Positions 45,266 to 53,569 of a stretch of DNA of 64,000 nt are shown one piece after another. Position 1 is the first letter of the stretch, and each line of letters opens with the position of its first letter. Source of the stretch: Sphingomonas bisphenolicum. GTDB taxonomy: Bacteria > Pseudomonadota > Alphaproteobacteria > Sphingomonadales > Sphingomonadaceae. Location of the stretch: positions 248,001 to 312,000 of the forward strand of contig NZ_AP018817.1 in the NCBI RefSeq assembly GCF_024349785.1, written 5' to 3'. Under the pieces are notes generated by a model. The model was not told the origin of the DNA. It ran no database searches and saw nothing but the letters and a program-made list of their open reading frames with translations. The position numbers and the translations under genes are program-made.

Positions 45266-45712
45266 ATGGTGCAGCACACGATGGCCAGCCTGGCCGAAAA
45301 GATGCAGCATATCGATTTTGCCATGCTGTCGACCCATACGGAGGATGGCCATATCGGCGCTCGTCCGATGAGCAACAACCAGGATGTGGCCCATGGCGGC
45401 GACAGCTATTATTTCACCACCGAAGACACGCTGATGGTCCGGGATATCGAGCGTGACCCGCGGGTCAGCCTGTCCTTCCACGGCAAGAGCGGGCTGTTCG
45501 GCCAGCGCCCGTTGTTCATCGCGCTGGAAGGCCGCGCCGACCTGATCCGCGATCGGGCCCTGTTCGAGGAACATTGGAACCCCGATCTGGAGCTTTGGTT
45601 CGAGAATGGCGCCGACACGCCTGGACTGGTGATGATCCATGTCCATGCCGAACGCGCCCATTATTGGGACGGGCAGGATGAAGGCGAGCTTGAAATCGAC
45701 GTGATGCATTAA
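45266..45712 (+). CDS. pyridoxamine-5'-phosphate-oxidase-like (general stress protein 26) family protein
   Basis: 148 residues from ATG 45266 behind GAGGAG. It has the split-barrel flavin-binding fold (MASLAEKMQHIDFAMLSTH, then RPMSNNQDV and TEDTLMVRDIERDPRVSLSF). The family binds FMN or F420-like cofactors, reducing or storing; the exact reaction is not known. It diverges from the LigT-like gene around the SOS box, and the DoxX gene starts 4 bases after its stop. Confidence 0.88.
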   Translation: MVQHTMASLAEKMQHIDFAMLSTHTEDGHIGARPMSNNQDVAHGGDSYYFTTEDTLMVRDIERDPRVSLSFHGKSGLFGQRPLFIALEGRADLIRDRALFEEHWNPDLELWFENGADTPGLVMIHVHAERAHYWDGQDEGELEIDVMH

Positions 45713-45716
45713 GGCC

Positions 45717-46112
45717 GTGCACGGCCGGACCATCGCCCGACTGGTGCTGGCCGCCGCCTATGCCTTTGCCGGCATTGCGCATCTGACGCGACCCGGCGGT
45801 TTCATCGCCATAACGCCGCATTGGGTACCGATGCCCGAAACTGTCGTGGCGTTGACCGGTGTGGCGGAACTGGCGGGGGCGCTGGGTCTGATGATCCCCG
45901 GTCTGCGCCGAGCGGCCGGGATAGGCCTGGCACTCTATGCGCTGTGCGTGTGGCCCGCCAATATCAATCACGCGCTCAACGACATCCCCCTGGGTGGGGT
46001 GCATCTGAGCTGGTGGTATCACGGACCCCGGCTCACGTTGCAACCCGTCATCATCTGGTGGGCGCTCTGGGCCAGCGACGTCATCGACTGGCCGTTTCGG
46101 CAGCGCCGCTAG
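45717..46112 (+). CDS. DoxX family membrane protein
   Basis: 131 residues starting with GTG 45717. Four hydrophobic helices; conserved opening RLVLAAAYAFAGIAHLTRPGGF and later VPMPETVVALTGVAELAGALGLM typical of DoxX-like proteins. Some DoxX proteins belong to thiosulfate:quinone oxidoreductase or stress-linked membrane complexes; no such partner is present. It is 4 bases after the flavin-oxidase-like gene, so they are probably one transcript. Confidence 0.88.
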   Translation: MHGRTIARLVLAAAYAFAGIAHLTRPGGFIAITPHWVPMPETVVALTGVAELAGALGLMIPGLRRAAGIGLALYALCVWPANINHALNDIPLGGVHLSWWYHGPRLTLQPVIIWWALWASDVIDWPFRQRR

Positions 46113-46175
46113 GCGGTTGTGTTTCGGAGGGGGGGATTAGGGTGCCGACGTCCCCCCAACCGCTCTGGAGCGCAT

Positions 46176-48224
46176 GTGACCCGGCACCTACCCTGGATTT
46201 TGACCGCTTGTCTCGGCGCGATCGCGCTCGGCGTCGTCGCGGTGTCGCGCGGCGAGGCGGTCAACGCGCTGTGGATCGTGGTCGCGGCGGTCTGCTGCTT
46301 CCTGGTCGCCTATCGCTATTATGCGCTGTTCATCGCCCGCCATGTGATGCGGCTCGACCCGGCGCGCCCCACCCCGGCGCTCCGCCGCGCCGATGGCCTC
46401 GACTATGTCGCGACCGACAAGTCTGTCCTGTTCGGCCATCATTTCGCAGCGATCGCGGGCGCAGGACCATTGGTCGGGCCGGTGCTGGCCGCGCAGATGG
46501 GCTACCTCCCCGGCACATTGTGGATCATCGTGGGGGTCGTGCTGGCGGGCGCGGTGCAGGATTTCATGGTCCTGTTCATCTCCATGCGCCGCGACGGCAA
46601 GTCGCTGGGCGAACTGATCCGCATGGAAATGGGGCAGGTCGCCGGCACCATCGCCCTGTTCGGCGCCTTCATGATCATGGTCATCATCCTGGCCGTACTG
46701 GCGCTGATCGTGGTCAAGGCATTGGCGGAGAGCCCCTGGGGCATGTTCACCGTCGCCGCCACCGTGCCGCTGGCCATGGCGATGGGCGCCTACACACGCT
46801 GGATCAGGCCCGGCCGCATCGGCGAAGTGTCGCTGCTGGGTCTCGTCGGCCTGCTCGCTGCGATCGTCTATGGCCAGGCGGTATCGCTGTCGTCGGTCTG
46901 GGGTCCGATCTTCACCTTCACGCCGGTCCAACTCTGCTGGATATTGATCGGCTATGGTGCGGTCGCTTCCGTCCTGCCGGTGTGGCTGCTGCTCGCGCCG
47001 CGCGACTATCTCTCGACCTTCCTCAAGATCGGCGCGATCGCGGCGCTGGCCATCGGCATCGTCATCATGGCCCCGCCGCTCAAAATGCCTGCCCTTACCC
47101 AGTTCGTCGGCGGCAACGGCCCGGTCTGGTCGGGCGGCCTCTTCCCCTTCCTGTTCATCACCATCGCCTGTGGCGCGGTGTCGGGCTTCCACGCGCTGAT
47201 CGCCAGCGGCACCACACCCAAGCTGATCGCAAGCGAAGCCCATGCGCCGATGATCGGCTATGGCGCGATGCTGATGGAGGCGTTCGTGGCGATCATGGCG
47301 CTGGTCGGCGCGTCGATCCTGGACCCCGGCATCTATTTTACGATGAACAGCCCGGCCGCGCTGATCGGCACCGATGCGGCCAGTGCATCCGCCGCCGTCA
47401 CCGCCATGGGCTTCCCGATCTCGCCCGACCTGATCGCCCAGACGGCGAAGGATGTCGGCGAACATAGCATCATCAGCCGCGCGGGCGGCGCGCCGACGCT
47501 GGCGGTGGCGATGGCGGAAATCTTCAGCCATGTCGTCGGCGGCCCGGCGATGAAGGCCTTCTGGTATCATTTCGCGATCCTGTTCGAGGCCTTGTTCATC
47601 CTGACCGCCGTGGACGCCGGCACCCGCGCCGGGCGCTTCATGTTGCAGGATCTGATCGCGCTGGCCGTGCCGTCCTTCAAGGACACGACCAGCCATGTCC
47701 CCGGTATCGTCGCCACCGGCCTGACCGTCGCGGCGTGGGGCTTCTTCCTCTATCAGGGCGTCACCGATCCGCTGGGCGGGGTGAACACACTCTGGCCGGT
47801 GTTCGGCATCTCCAACCAGATGCTGGCGGCGATCGCGCTGATGCTGGGGACGGCGGTGCTGTTCCGCATGAAGCGGGACAAGTTCGCCTGGGTGACTTTG
47901 GTCCCTACCGTCTGGCTGCTGATCTGCACCCTGTCGGCGGGCTGGCTCAAGCTGTTCGCGGCCGATGCCAAGGTCGGCTTCCTCGCCCATGCGGCGAAGT
48001 TCAGCGCGGCGGCGGACGCAGGCAAGGTGCTGGCCCCGGCCAAGTCGATGGCGGAAATGCAGCGCATCATCTTCAACGACCAAATCGACGCCGCGCTGGT
48101 CGCGCTGTTCCTGGCGGTGGTGCTGGCGCTGCTCTTCTTCACCGTCCGCACCTGCCTCGCCGCCCGGCGAATCGCGGCCCCAACCGCACGCGAAATTCCT
48201 TCGCAACTGGTGCCGGCCGAATGA
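46176..48224 (+). CDS. cstA: CstA-type carbon starvation protein / pyruvate transporter
   Basis: 682 residues from GTG 46176 (GGAGC upstream); an upstream ATG at 46119 adds a non-conserved extension. About 16-18 membrane helices. CstA signatures are LFGHHFAAIAGAGPLVGPVLAA and the C-terminal NTLWPVFGISNQMLAAIALML. CstA/BtsT proteins import pyruvate (and peptides were proposed earlier). The next gene, ybdD-like, overlaps by 4 bases and encodes the small partner that CstA-type transporters need. Confidence 0.95.
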   Translation: MTRHLPWILTACLGAIALGVVAVSRGEAVNALWIVVAAVCCFLVAYRYYALFIARHVMRLDPARPTPALRRADGLDYVATDKSVLFGHHFAAIAGAGPLVGPVLAAQMGYLPGTLWIIVGVVLAGAVQDFMVLFISMRRDGKSLGELIRMEMGQVAGTIALFGAFMIMVIILAVLALIVVKALAESPWGMFTVAATVPLAMAMGAYTRWIRPGRIGEVSLLGLVGLLAAIVYGQAVSLSSVWGPIFTFTPVQLCWILIGYGAVASVLPVWLLLAPRDYLSTFLKIGAIAALAIGIVIMAPPLKMPALTQFVGGNGPVWSGGLFPFLFITIACGAVSGFHALIASGTTPKLIASEAHAPMIGYGAMLMEAFVAIMALVGASILDPGIYFTMNSPAALIGTDAASASAAVTAMGFPISPDLIAQTAKDVGEHSIISRAGGAPTLAVAMAEIFSHVVGGPAMKAFWYHFAILFEALFILTAVDAGTRAGRFMLQDLIALAVPSFKDTTSHVPGIVATGLTVAAWGFFLYQGVTDPLGGVNTLWPVFGISNQMLAAIALMLGTAVLFRMKRDKFAWVTLVPTVWLLICTLSAGWLKLFAADAKVGFLAHAAKFSAAADAGKVLAPAKSMAEMQRIIFNDQIDAALVALFLAVVLALLFFTVRTCLAARRIAAPTAREIPSQLVPAE

Positions 48225-48406
48225 GCGGGTTGTTCGATACCCTTCGCCGTACCGCGCGACTCATGGTCGGGATGCCTGACTATGACGCCTATCTGCGCCA
48301 CATGGCCGCGCATCATCCCGAGCGTCCCGCGATGAACCGCACCCAGTTTTTTCGCGACCGGCAGGAAGCCCGCTATGGCGGCAAGAATGGCGGCCGCTGT
48401 TGCTGA
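48221..48406 (+). CDS. YbdD/YjiX family protein, CstA partner
   Basis: 61 residues; ATG 48221 overlaps the cstA stop (ATGA). The sequence has the family core MVGMPDYDAYLRHMAAHHPE and FFRDRQEARYGGKNGGRCC. The small soluble protein is required for pyruvate uptake by CstA/BtsT in enterobacteria. The GGRCC end, with two Cys, is a family feature. Confidence 0.92.
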   Translation: MSGLFDTLRRTARLMVGMPDYDAYLRHMAAHHPERPAMNRTQFFRDRQEARYGGKNGGRCC

Positions 48407-48427
48407 AAATATCCTGTCGAAACAAGG

Positions 48428-48460
48428 CGGATAGCGACTCTTGGCGGAAGTCGTTATCCG
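48428..48460 (+). terminator. stem-loop after ybdD
   Basis: A 12-bp stem (CGGATAGCGACT / AGTCGTTATCCG, one G-T wobble, 9-base loop) lies 21 bases after the ybdD stop in an AT-richer interval (48407-48560). There is no T tract; it may be a terminator or a 3' stabiliser. Confidence 0.4.
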
Positions 48461-48604
48461 CAGAATATCGCAACTCTTGTAATATTACGACTGTAAAATC
48501 GGATGGCACGACAAGAAATTTCGCAAATACGTCGTTAGGGGTATTGATCCATCCCGCCGCTTTGCTAGGGCGCGCCATCCTTTGTGCCCGACAGCGTAAG
48601 GGAT

Positions 48605-48638
48605 GTGTCCCCTGCCCATCCCTTGCGGCAGGGGGCAC
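48605..48638 (-). terminator. stem-loop after xdhC
   Basis: A 12-bp stem (GTGTCCCCTGCC / GGCAGGGGGCAC, one wobble pair, 10-base loop) lies 43 bases beyond the xdhC stop, in the convergent region with ybdD. No T tract. No gene was found in 48407-48681. Confidence 0.4.
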
Positions 48639-48681
48639 GCATCGCCCTTAGCATCTGGGCATCAGCGCGAGGTTCGCGCCA

Positions 48682-49623
48682 TCAGATGTTTTCCATCCGA
48701 TGAGCAATCGCTCGGGCGTTGAACCCGGCCACCATCCCTGCCGTGATCGACAGCGCGATTTCCGCCGCGCCGATCGCGCCGATATCCAGCCCGGCCGGCC
48801 CGTCGATACGGGCAAGATCGTCGGCACCAAAGCCCATCGCCCCTAGCCGCTCCAGCCGCGCCGCATGGCTCTTGCGCGATCCCAGCGCCGCGACATAACC
48901 CGTCGATGCGCGGAGCGCCGCCACCAGCGCAGGGTCGTCGATCTTGATGTCATGGCTCAATGTCACCACCGCGGTTGATTCGCCCGGGAAGCGCGCCGCA
49001 ATCGCCTCGTCGGGCCAACGGTCGTCCAGTTCCACGCCGGGAAAGCGCTCCGCCGTCAGGAAGCGGCCGCGCGGGTCGATCACCACCGGCGTCACCCCGA
49101 TCGCCTGCGCCAGCGGCACCAGGCTCTGGGCGATCTGCACCGCGCCGACGATCAGCAGACGGCGCGGCGGATCGTAGCGATTGAGGAAATCCCCTTCTCC
49201 CGCCACCTCGCGCGTCACGCCGCTGTTCAGGTCGGTCGCCAGCGTCAGCGCCCGGCCGCGCGCGCTGGCGGCGGCGATCCGGTCGAACAATCCGGGCGCG
49301 AAGCCGGCCTCGTTCACCGGCTGGACCAACACCGCGATCTCGCCGCCGCAGGGCAGTCCGACCTCCCAGGCGTCGCCATCGGCGACGCCATAGCGTTCCA
49401 CATGGGCAGAGCGGCCGCCGATCACTTCCGCAGCGCGCTGCAGCACGGCGCTTTCGACGCAGCCGCCCGAAATACTGCCTTCGAACCGGCCATCGGCGTG
49501 GACGATCATATGGCTGCCCCGCGGCCGCGGCGCCGATCCCCAGGTCGACACCACCGTCGCCAGCGCCATGCGCGCGCCGCGCCATTCGATCGATTTGCGG
49601 ATAATCGATTCATTATCGTTCAA
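48682..49623 (-). CDS. xdhC: XdhC/CoxI family protein (molybdoenzyme maturation)
   Basis: 313 residues. The N-terminal XdhC/CoxI domain has STWGSAPRPRGSHMIV and GSISGGCVESAV; the C-terminal Rossmann-like domain has RRLLIVGAVQIAQSLVPLA and YVAALGSRKSHAARLERL. XdhC-type proteins bind and sulfurate the molybdenum cofactor for xanthine-dehydrogenase-family enzymes; no such enzyme is in the window. A GATAGGAA-containing palindrome (49664-49676) lies upstream, matching the operator near the S24 repressor. Confidence 0.92.
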   Translation of the reverse strand: MNDNESIIRKSIEWRGARMALATVVSTWGSAPRPRGSHMIVHADGRFEGSISGGCVESAVLQRAAEVIGGRSAHVERYGVADGDAWEVGLPCGGEIAVLVQPVNEAGFAPGLFDRIAAASARGRALTLATDLNSGVTREVAGEGDFLNRYDPPRRLLIVGAVQIAQSLVPLAQAIGVTPVVIDPRGRFLTAERFPGVELDDRWPDEAIAARFPGESTAVVTLSHDIKIDDPALVAALRASTGYVAALGSRKSHAARLERLGAMGFGADDLARIDGPAGLDIGAIGAAEIALSITAGMVAGFNARAIAHRMENI

Positions 49624-49663
49624 TCGGAATTCCCGGAAGTTCTGAAACTTCGTCCATTTCGTG

Positions 49664-49676
49664 CCTATGATAGGAA
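49664..49676. promoter_or_regulatory. candidate operator CCTATGATAGGAA upstream of xdhC
   Basis: CCTAT-G-ATAGG palindrome with the extended half-site GATAGGAA (49669-49676), identical to two copies in the S24/Cro-like intergenic region (50401 and 50440). It lies 41-53 bases before the xdhC start, so it may be bound by the neighbouring repressor. Confidence 0.5.
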
Positions 49677-49717
49677 CCGCCCTACAGGATGGGATGCGGC
49701 CCCGCGCAATTCAACGC

Positions 49718-50386
49718 CTAATGCAAGCGCCTGCCGCTCCAGACGACCCGGCCGACAATATCCACCAGCGCCGGATCGATATCCGCCCAGTCGGGATAGT
49801 GCGGATTGTCGCTGACCACGCTGAACCAGCCGCGCCGCGGCCCCATGGCGACCCGCTTGACCATCAGCACGCCGTCCAATCGCAGCACGTAGACGCCATC
49901 GCGGAGCCGGCCGGCGTCATCGTCATGATCGACCATGATATCGTCACCGTCGTTGAGCGTCGGCGCCATCGATTCGCCATCGACCCGGATGATAGACACA
50001 CGCTGCGGCCGCACACCCAGATGGCGCAACCAGCGCGCGTCGAACGCCATCACGCCCGCCGCCTGCTCATCCTCGTCCAGCGACCCTTGCCCCGCAGACG
50101 CGCCCAGCGCCAGACGCGGCACCGCGACCACCGCAGGGATGCCGCGCACCCGGACGGGCGCAGCGACCGGCGGCGTCGCGCCGCCCAGCATCTGTTCGGG
50201 TACGCCGAAATAGCGCGCCAGCACATGGCGATCCTCCTCGTCCAGCTTGCGCGGGGTGCCGCGCTTGATGAACTGCTGGATATAGGCCGGATTGCGGCCG
50301 ATCAGCCGGGACAGATCGGCATAATTTTCTCCCCGATCGGCAATCAGTCGATCGAGCGCAATCCGGGCATGTTCCGATTCATCCAT
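49718..50386 (-). CDS. S24-family (LexA/CI-like) transcriptional repressor
   Basis: 222 residues from ATG 50386 (a TTG two codons upstream is also possible). N-terminal helix-turn-helix region (NYADLSRLIGRNPAYIQQFIKRG), then an S24 peptidase-like domain with the Ser of VDGESMAPTLNDGD and Lys of VLMVKRVAMG, the catalytic pair of LexA/CI self-cleavage. It probably represses the divergent Cro-like gene and itself through the GATAGGAA sites between them. Single copy in the window; not a prophage remnant by context. Confidence 0.9.
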   Translation of the reverse strand: MDESEHARIALDRLIADRGENYADLSRLIGRNPAYIQQFIKRGTPRKLDEEDRHVLARYFGVPEQMLGGATPPVAAPVRVRGIPAVVAVPRLALGASAGQGSLDEDEQAAGVMAFDARWLRHLGVRPQRVSIIRVDGESMAPTLNDGDDIMVDHDDDAGRLRDGVYVLRLDGVLMVKRVAMGPRRGWFSVVSDNPHYPDWADIDPALVDIVGRVVWSGRRLH

Positions 50387-50400
50387 ATCCAATCCATAAT

Positions 50401-50457
50401 GATAGGAATTTTCCTAGACAAGTAGGAAATTGGCTTAGAGATAGGAATAAACCTATC
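50401..50457. promoter_or_regulatory. operator cluster between S24 repressor and Cro-like gene
   Basis: Two exact GATAGGAA half-sites (50401-50408 and 50440-50447), the first in TAGGAA-TT-TTCCTA (50403-50416), the second in GATAGG-N6-CCTATC (50440-50457); a third TAGGAA is at 50423-50428. The spacing of about 20-40 bases suits cooperative binding of a CI-like repressor. Confidence 0.55.
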
Positions 50458-50501
50458 GACTTGCAGCGGGCGAGTCGCACTGAACGGGGAGAAGAAGGCC
50501 A

Positions 50502-50687
50502 ATGTTGCTGCGTATGATCGAGCAATTTCTTCGCGAATTTCAGATGCCGCCGACCAGGTTCGGGCGCGAATGCGCGCGCGATCCGCGGCTGGTTTTCGAC
50601 CTGCGCCTGGGTCGGGAACCCGGCGATCGCGTAAGAAGGCGAGTAGAACATTTCATGAACAGTTATCGCAGGAGCATCAGCCAATGA
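50502..50687 (+). CDS. small Cro-like helix-turn-helix protein (61 aa), inferred
   Basis: ATG 50502 follows GGGGAGAAGAAGG. The sequence MLLRMIEQFLREFQMPPTRF and then GRECARDPRLVFDLRLGREP has the pattern of a short DNA-binding helix-turn-helix (an ARDPRLV-x-LRxGREP pattern that I recall from sphingomonad proteins). It diverges from the S24 repressor across the operator cluster, as Cro diverges from CI. Its stop overlaps the next gene start (ATGA). DNA binding is inferred. Confidence 0.65.
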   Translation: MLLRMIEQFLREFQMPPTRFGRECARDPRLVFDLRLGREPGDRVRRRVEHFMNSYRRSISQ

Positions 50688-51055
50688 CAAGCATGGATCA
50701 TGGGTTCGGCGCGGCCAACCTCATCCGAAATAAAGCAATAGGAAATCGGCCCACGAACCCGCTGCCGTCTCTTCTGGCGCAGTTGCTCGTTCGGGCGGGT
50801 CAGCCCGCCATCGTCGAACGGGCGGTCAGCCGGCCCTGGGCCAGCGCCCTGTTCGAAGGGCAACGGCACAACGTGCGACTGCGCCTGAGCGGCGACGACT
50901 TCCCCGAACGCGGCACGGCCTTCATGACCGGCCTGGCCGACGTCGAATGGGTGCTGCCGGGTCATTTCGTTGCCGACATCAGCGTCGACGACGGCGATGC
51001 GGACATGGAGAGCGTCTGGCTGGAATTGTCCGCCCTGACGATCGAAGACTGGTAG
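50684..51055 (+). CDS. conserved hypothetical protein (123 aa)
   Basis: ATG 50684 overlaps the stop of the Cro-like gene (ATGA), so both are translated together. The protein starts MTSMDHGFGAANLIRNKAIG and has a region SRPWASALFEGQRHNVRLRL, then a C-terminal acidic part VADISVDDGDADMESVWLEL. It has no signal peptide, membrane helix or recognised domain. Because of operon context it could be regulated by the S24 repressor. Function unknown. Confidence 0.65.
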   Translation: MTSMDHGFGAANLIRNKAIGNRPTNPLPSLLAQLLVRAGQPAIVERAVSRPWASALFEGQRHNVRLRLSGDDFPERGTAFMTGLADVEWVLPGHFVADISVDDGDADMESVWLELSALTIEDW

Positions 51056-51076
51056 ACCTGTGCCGGGCGCGCGCTT

Positions 51077-52081
51077 TTAGCGTCGCCCGGTCATGGAGCG
51101 CAGTGCGCCGAGCGCGGCGCGCAGCGCTTCGTCGGCATCCTGCTCGACCGCCGCGCGCACCGGCACAGCCGATGCCACCGGCATGTCGGCAATCACGCGA
51201 TCGCCCGCCGCAGCCGAAGACATTTTGCGCGACCGGTGCATTAGCCCCCGCTCCAACCGCTCGGTCAGCTCGCCGATCGACAGGCCATGGGTGGAAGGCA
51301 TTGGCAACGGTGCGGACGGGATCGATTCAGCAGGCGGCGCCAAGAAGGAGGGCGTTGCGGGCGGCGTCCTGTCGATCGCGACCGGGGCTGAATCGATCCC
51401 GGCGACGGGTTCGTCAGCCAGATCATCCTCGATATCGCTTTCGACCAGGCTCGGCACGGCAAAAGGGCCGGCCGGACGCAGGAAGGCGGGCTGCGGCAGT
51501 TCCGCTTCGGACAGCGGCATGGGCGCACTGGGCATGGCCAACTTGCCGAGCGGCACGATCGTCTCGCGTTCCGGGTCGCGATGTGCGACCAGCGATCGCC
51601 GGCCGGCTTCGGCCCGCGGGAAGATATCGATGCCGTCAAAATCGCGGCTGGCGAAGATGGGCGGACGCGACGGGGCGTCGGGATGGGCGTCGGCACGACG
51701 CAGGATCGGCGCGTCCGGTTCGATGCCCGGCGCAGCACGGCCCCGCGCCAGCGCGGTCAGCTTGGAGAATGCGAAACCCATTTTATGTGCTCCCTGGACG
51801 CGAGGGGCGCGTCCTTTCCCATTATCTTGTTCCGGCCCACCGGCATCACGGCGCGCCAGGCCGATCAGGCCGAGCGCCATGATCCCGGCAAAACCCGCCA
51901 TCAACAGCCGCGCCTTCAATCCCAGCGGCGGCGCCGCGGCGGGCAGCGCTTCGCTGAGGCCACTCGACGCCACGAGCATCTCGATCAGGCCCACCGGAAT
52001 CCACAACACCAGCAGCGCGGTCGCCATGCCGGCCGATGCGGCGATCGCCATGCTCCGCCTGTTGATGACTCCCGCCGCCAC
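51077..52081 (-). CDS. hypothetical membrane protein with disordered tail
   Basis: 334 residues. Two N-terminal hydrophobic helices (about 8-38 and 56-77) are followed by a mostly disordered, Pro/Ala-rich hydrophilic region, and a C-terminal helical segment (GELTERLERGLMHRSRKMSS and ADEALRAALGALRSMTGRR). I do not recognise the family. It follows the exosortase-A-associated glycosyltransferase gene by 18 bases in the same direction, so may serve the same envelope pathway. Confidence 0.75.
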   Translation of the reverse strand: MAAGVINRRSMAIAASAGMATALLVLWIPVGLIEMLVASSGLSEALPAAAPPLGLKARLLMAGFAGIMALGLIGLARRDAGGPEQDNGKGRAPRVQGAHKMGFAFSKLTALARGRAAPGIEPDAPILRRADAHPDAPSRPPIFASRDFDGIDIFPRAEAGRRSLVAHRDPERETIVPLGKLAMPSAPMPLSEAELPQPAFLRPAGPFAVPSLVESDIEDDLADEPVAGIDSAPVAIDRTPPATPSFLAPPAESIPSAPLPMPSTHGLSIGELTERLERGLMHRSRKMSSAAAGDRVIADMPVASAVPVRAAVEQDADEALRAALGALRSMTGRR

Positions 52082-52099
52082 CTTGTCTTCAACCCTTGC

Positions 52100-53326
52100 T
52101 CATGCGGCCGCACGTGTCCGGGACGGCCGCGCCAGCAGTCGCTGGTAAACGGGTTCATAACGCATAATGTTTGACGACCAGTTACGTTCGCGCTCGACGA
52201 AGGCGCGGGCCACGGCGCGGCGCGCATCCCATCCGTCGCGATTCGCAAACAGGCCCGCCAGCGCCGCGGCGATCGCCGCCGGATCGTCCGGCGCGAACAA
52301 GGTGCCGGTGACGCCGTCTTCGATCAGTTCGCGATGCCCGCCGACGCTCGACGCCGCGACCAGACGCCCTTGCGCCATCGCCTCCAGCGGCTTCAGCGGC
52401 GTCACCAGATCGGTCAGGCGCATCGCCTTGCGCGGGTAAGCCAATATGTCGACCTGCGCATAATAATGTTCGACCTGGTCGTGCGGCACCCGCCCGACGA
52501 AGACGATATGGTCGGCAAAGGGCGACGCCATCGCCTGGTCGCGCAGCGCCTGTTCGCGCGGACCGCCGCCGACCAGCAGCAGCTTGGCGCGGGGCCGGGC
52601 GCGCACGAGTCGCGGCATCGCGGCGATCAGGTCGTCCAGCCCCTCATAATCGTAGAAGCTGCCGATGAAGCCGACCACGTCGGCGCCTTCGAGGCCCAGC
52701 TTCGCGGTCAGCGCCGGGTCGCGATCGACCGGCGTGCCAAACTGGTCCATATCGACGCCATTGGGCGACACCACGATCTTGTCCGCATCCACGCCGCGCG
52801 CGATCAGGTCGCCGCGCAGCCCTTCGCAGATCACCGCAACGGCATCGGCCGCGCGCACCGCATGGGTTTCGAGCTGGCGCGTCAGCCAGTAGCGCGGATT
52901 GCCTTCGACCCCGGTGCCGTTGCCGACCGCCGCATCCTCCCAGAAGGCGCGGATTTCGTAGATCATCGGCAGGCCGTGGCGCTTGGCCACGCGCTGCGCC
53001 GCGATCGCGTTCAACACCGGCGAATGGGCGTGGATGACGTCCGGCCGCCAGGCCCGCACCAGCGCGTCGATCGCATCGGCATGGGCCGATATGTCGCGCC
53101 ATTCGCGAATCAGCGGATTGCCGCTGGCCGGTTCGCCCGGCGTGCGATGGAAGGTCAGGCCGTCGACCACTTCCTCTTGAGCGCCCTGCGCCGCATGGCG
53201 ATGGCCGGTGATGCCGCGCACCTCCCACCCCTTTGCCATTTGCGCGCGCAGAATCGCGCGGGTGCGAAATGTGTAGCCGCTATGGAGCGGCAGACTGTGG
53301 TCCAGGACGTGGAGAATACGAGTCAT
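52100..53326 (-). CDS. exosortase-A-associated GT4 glycosyltransferase
   Basis: 408 residues. The opening MTRILHVLDHSLPLHSGYTF, then RTRAILRAQ, is characteristic of the glycosyltransferase subfamily linked to exosortase A (PEP-CTERM) loci. GT4 motifs follow: VIHAHSPVLNAIAA, VSPNGVDMDQF, VVGFIGSFYDYEG and MRLTDLVTPLKPLEAMAQ. It acts in the synthesis of the exopolysaccharide or protein glycan handled by that system. It is divergent from the O-glycosylation ligase gene; the exosortase gene is not in the window. Confidence 0.9.
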   Translation of the reverse strand: MTRILHVLDHSLPLHSGYTFRTRAILRAQMAKGWEVRGITGHRHAAQGAQEEVVDGLTFHRTPGEPASGNPLIREWRDISAHADAIDALVRAWRPDVIHAHSPVLNAIAAQRVAKRHGLPMIYEIRAFWEDAAVGNGTGVEGNPRYWLTRQLETHAVRAADAVAVICEGLRGDLIARGVDADKIVVSPNGVDMDQFGTPVDRDPALTAKLGLEGADVVGFIGSFYDYEGLDDLIAAMPRLVRARPRAKLLLVGGGPREQALRDQAMASPFADHIVFVGRVPHDQVEHYYAQVDILAYPRKAMRLTDLVTPLKPLEAMAQGRLVAASSVGGHRELIEDGVTGTLFAPDDPAAIAAALAGLFANRDGWDARRAVARAFVERERNWSSNIMRYEPVYQRLLARPSRTRAAA

Positions 53327-53431
53327 AGCCCAATCTGTTTGCCGAAAAAGGTTTAACGGCCCGTCAACTCTGCCTCGCTAGTGGGGACAAGTGCCGAACG
53401 GAATCACTCAGCCCCCTATGATCGACGCGCG

Positions 53432-53569
53432 ATGATCGACGCCCTGTCCCTGCTTATCAGCCATGGCGTGATCCTGCTTGCGGCCTGGCGGCTGCTGCCG
53501 CGCGCCGATCTGGATCGCGACCCGCCCCCGCAGCTTCCTTCGGCGCCGGAGCCGCATACCGATGCGTGA
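53432..53569 (+). CDS. small membrane-anchored peptide (45 aa) before the O-glycosylation ligase
   Basis: ATG 53432 opens MIDALSLLISHGVILLAAWR, one hydrophobic helix, followed by LLPRADLDRDPPPQLPSAPE. The stop overlaps the next start by 8 bases (53562-53569), suggesting translational coupling. No convincing ribosome-binding site. It could be a short subunit or a leader peptide for the ligase gene; the call is tentative. Confidence 0.42.
   Translation: MIDALSLLISHGVILLAAWRLLPRADLDRDPPPQLPSAPEPHTDA

Noticed and set aside
49718..51055. Prophage remnant
   Set aside because: S24 repressor and Cro-like gene resemble a phage switch, but no integrase, structural, lysis or replication gene nor attachment repeats flank them.
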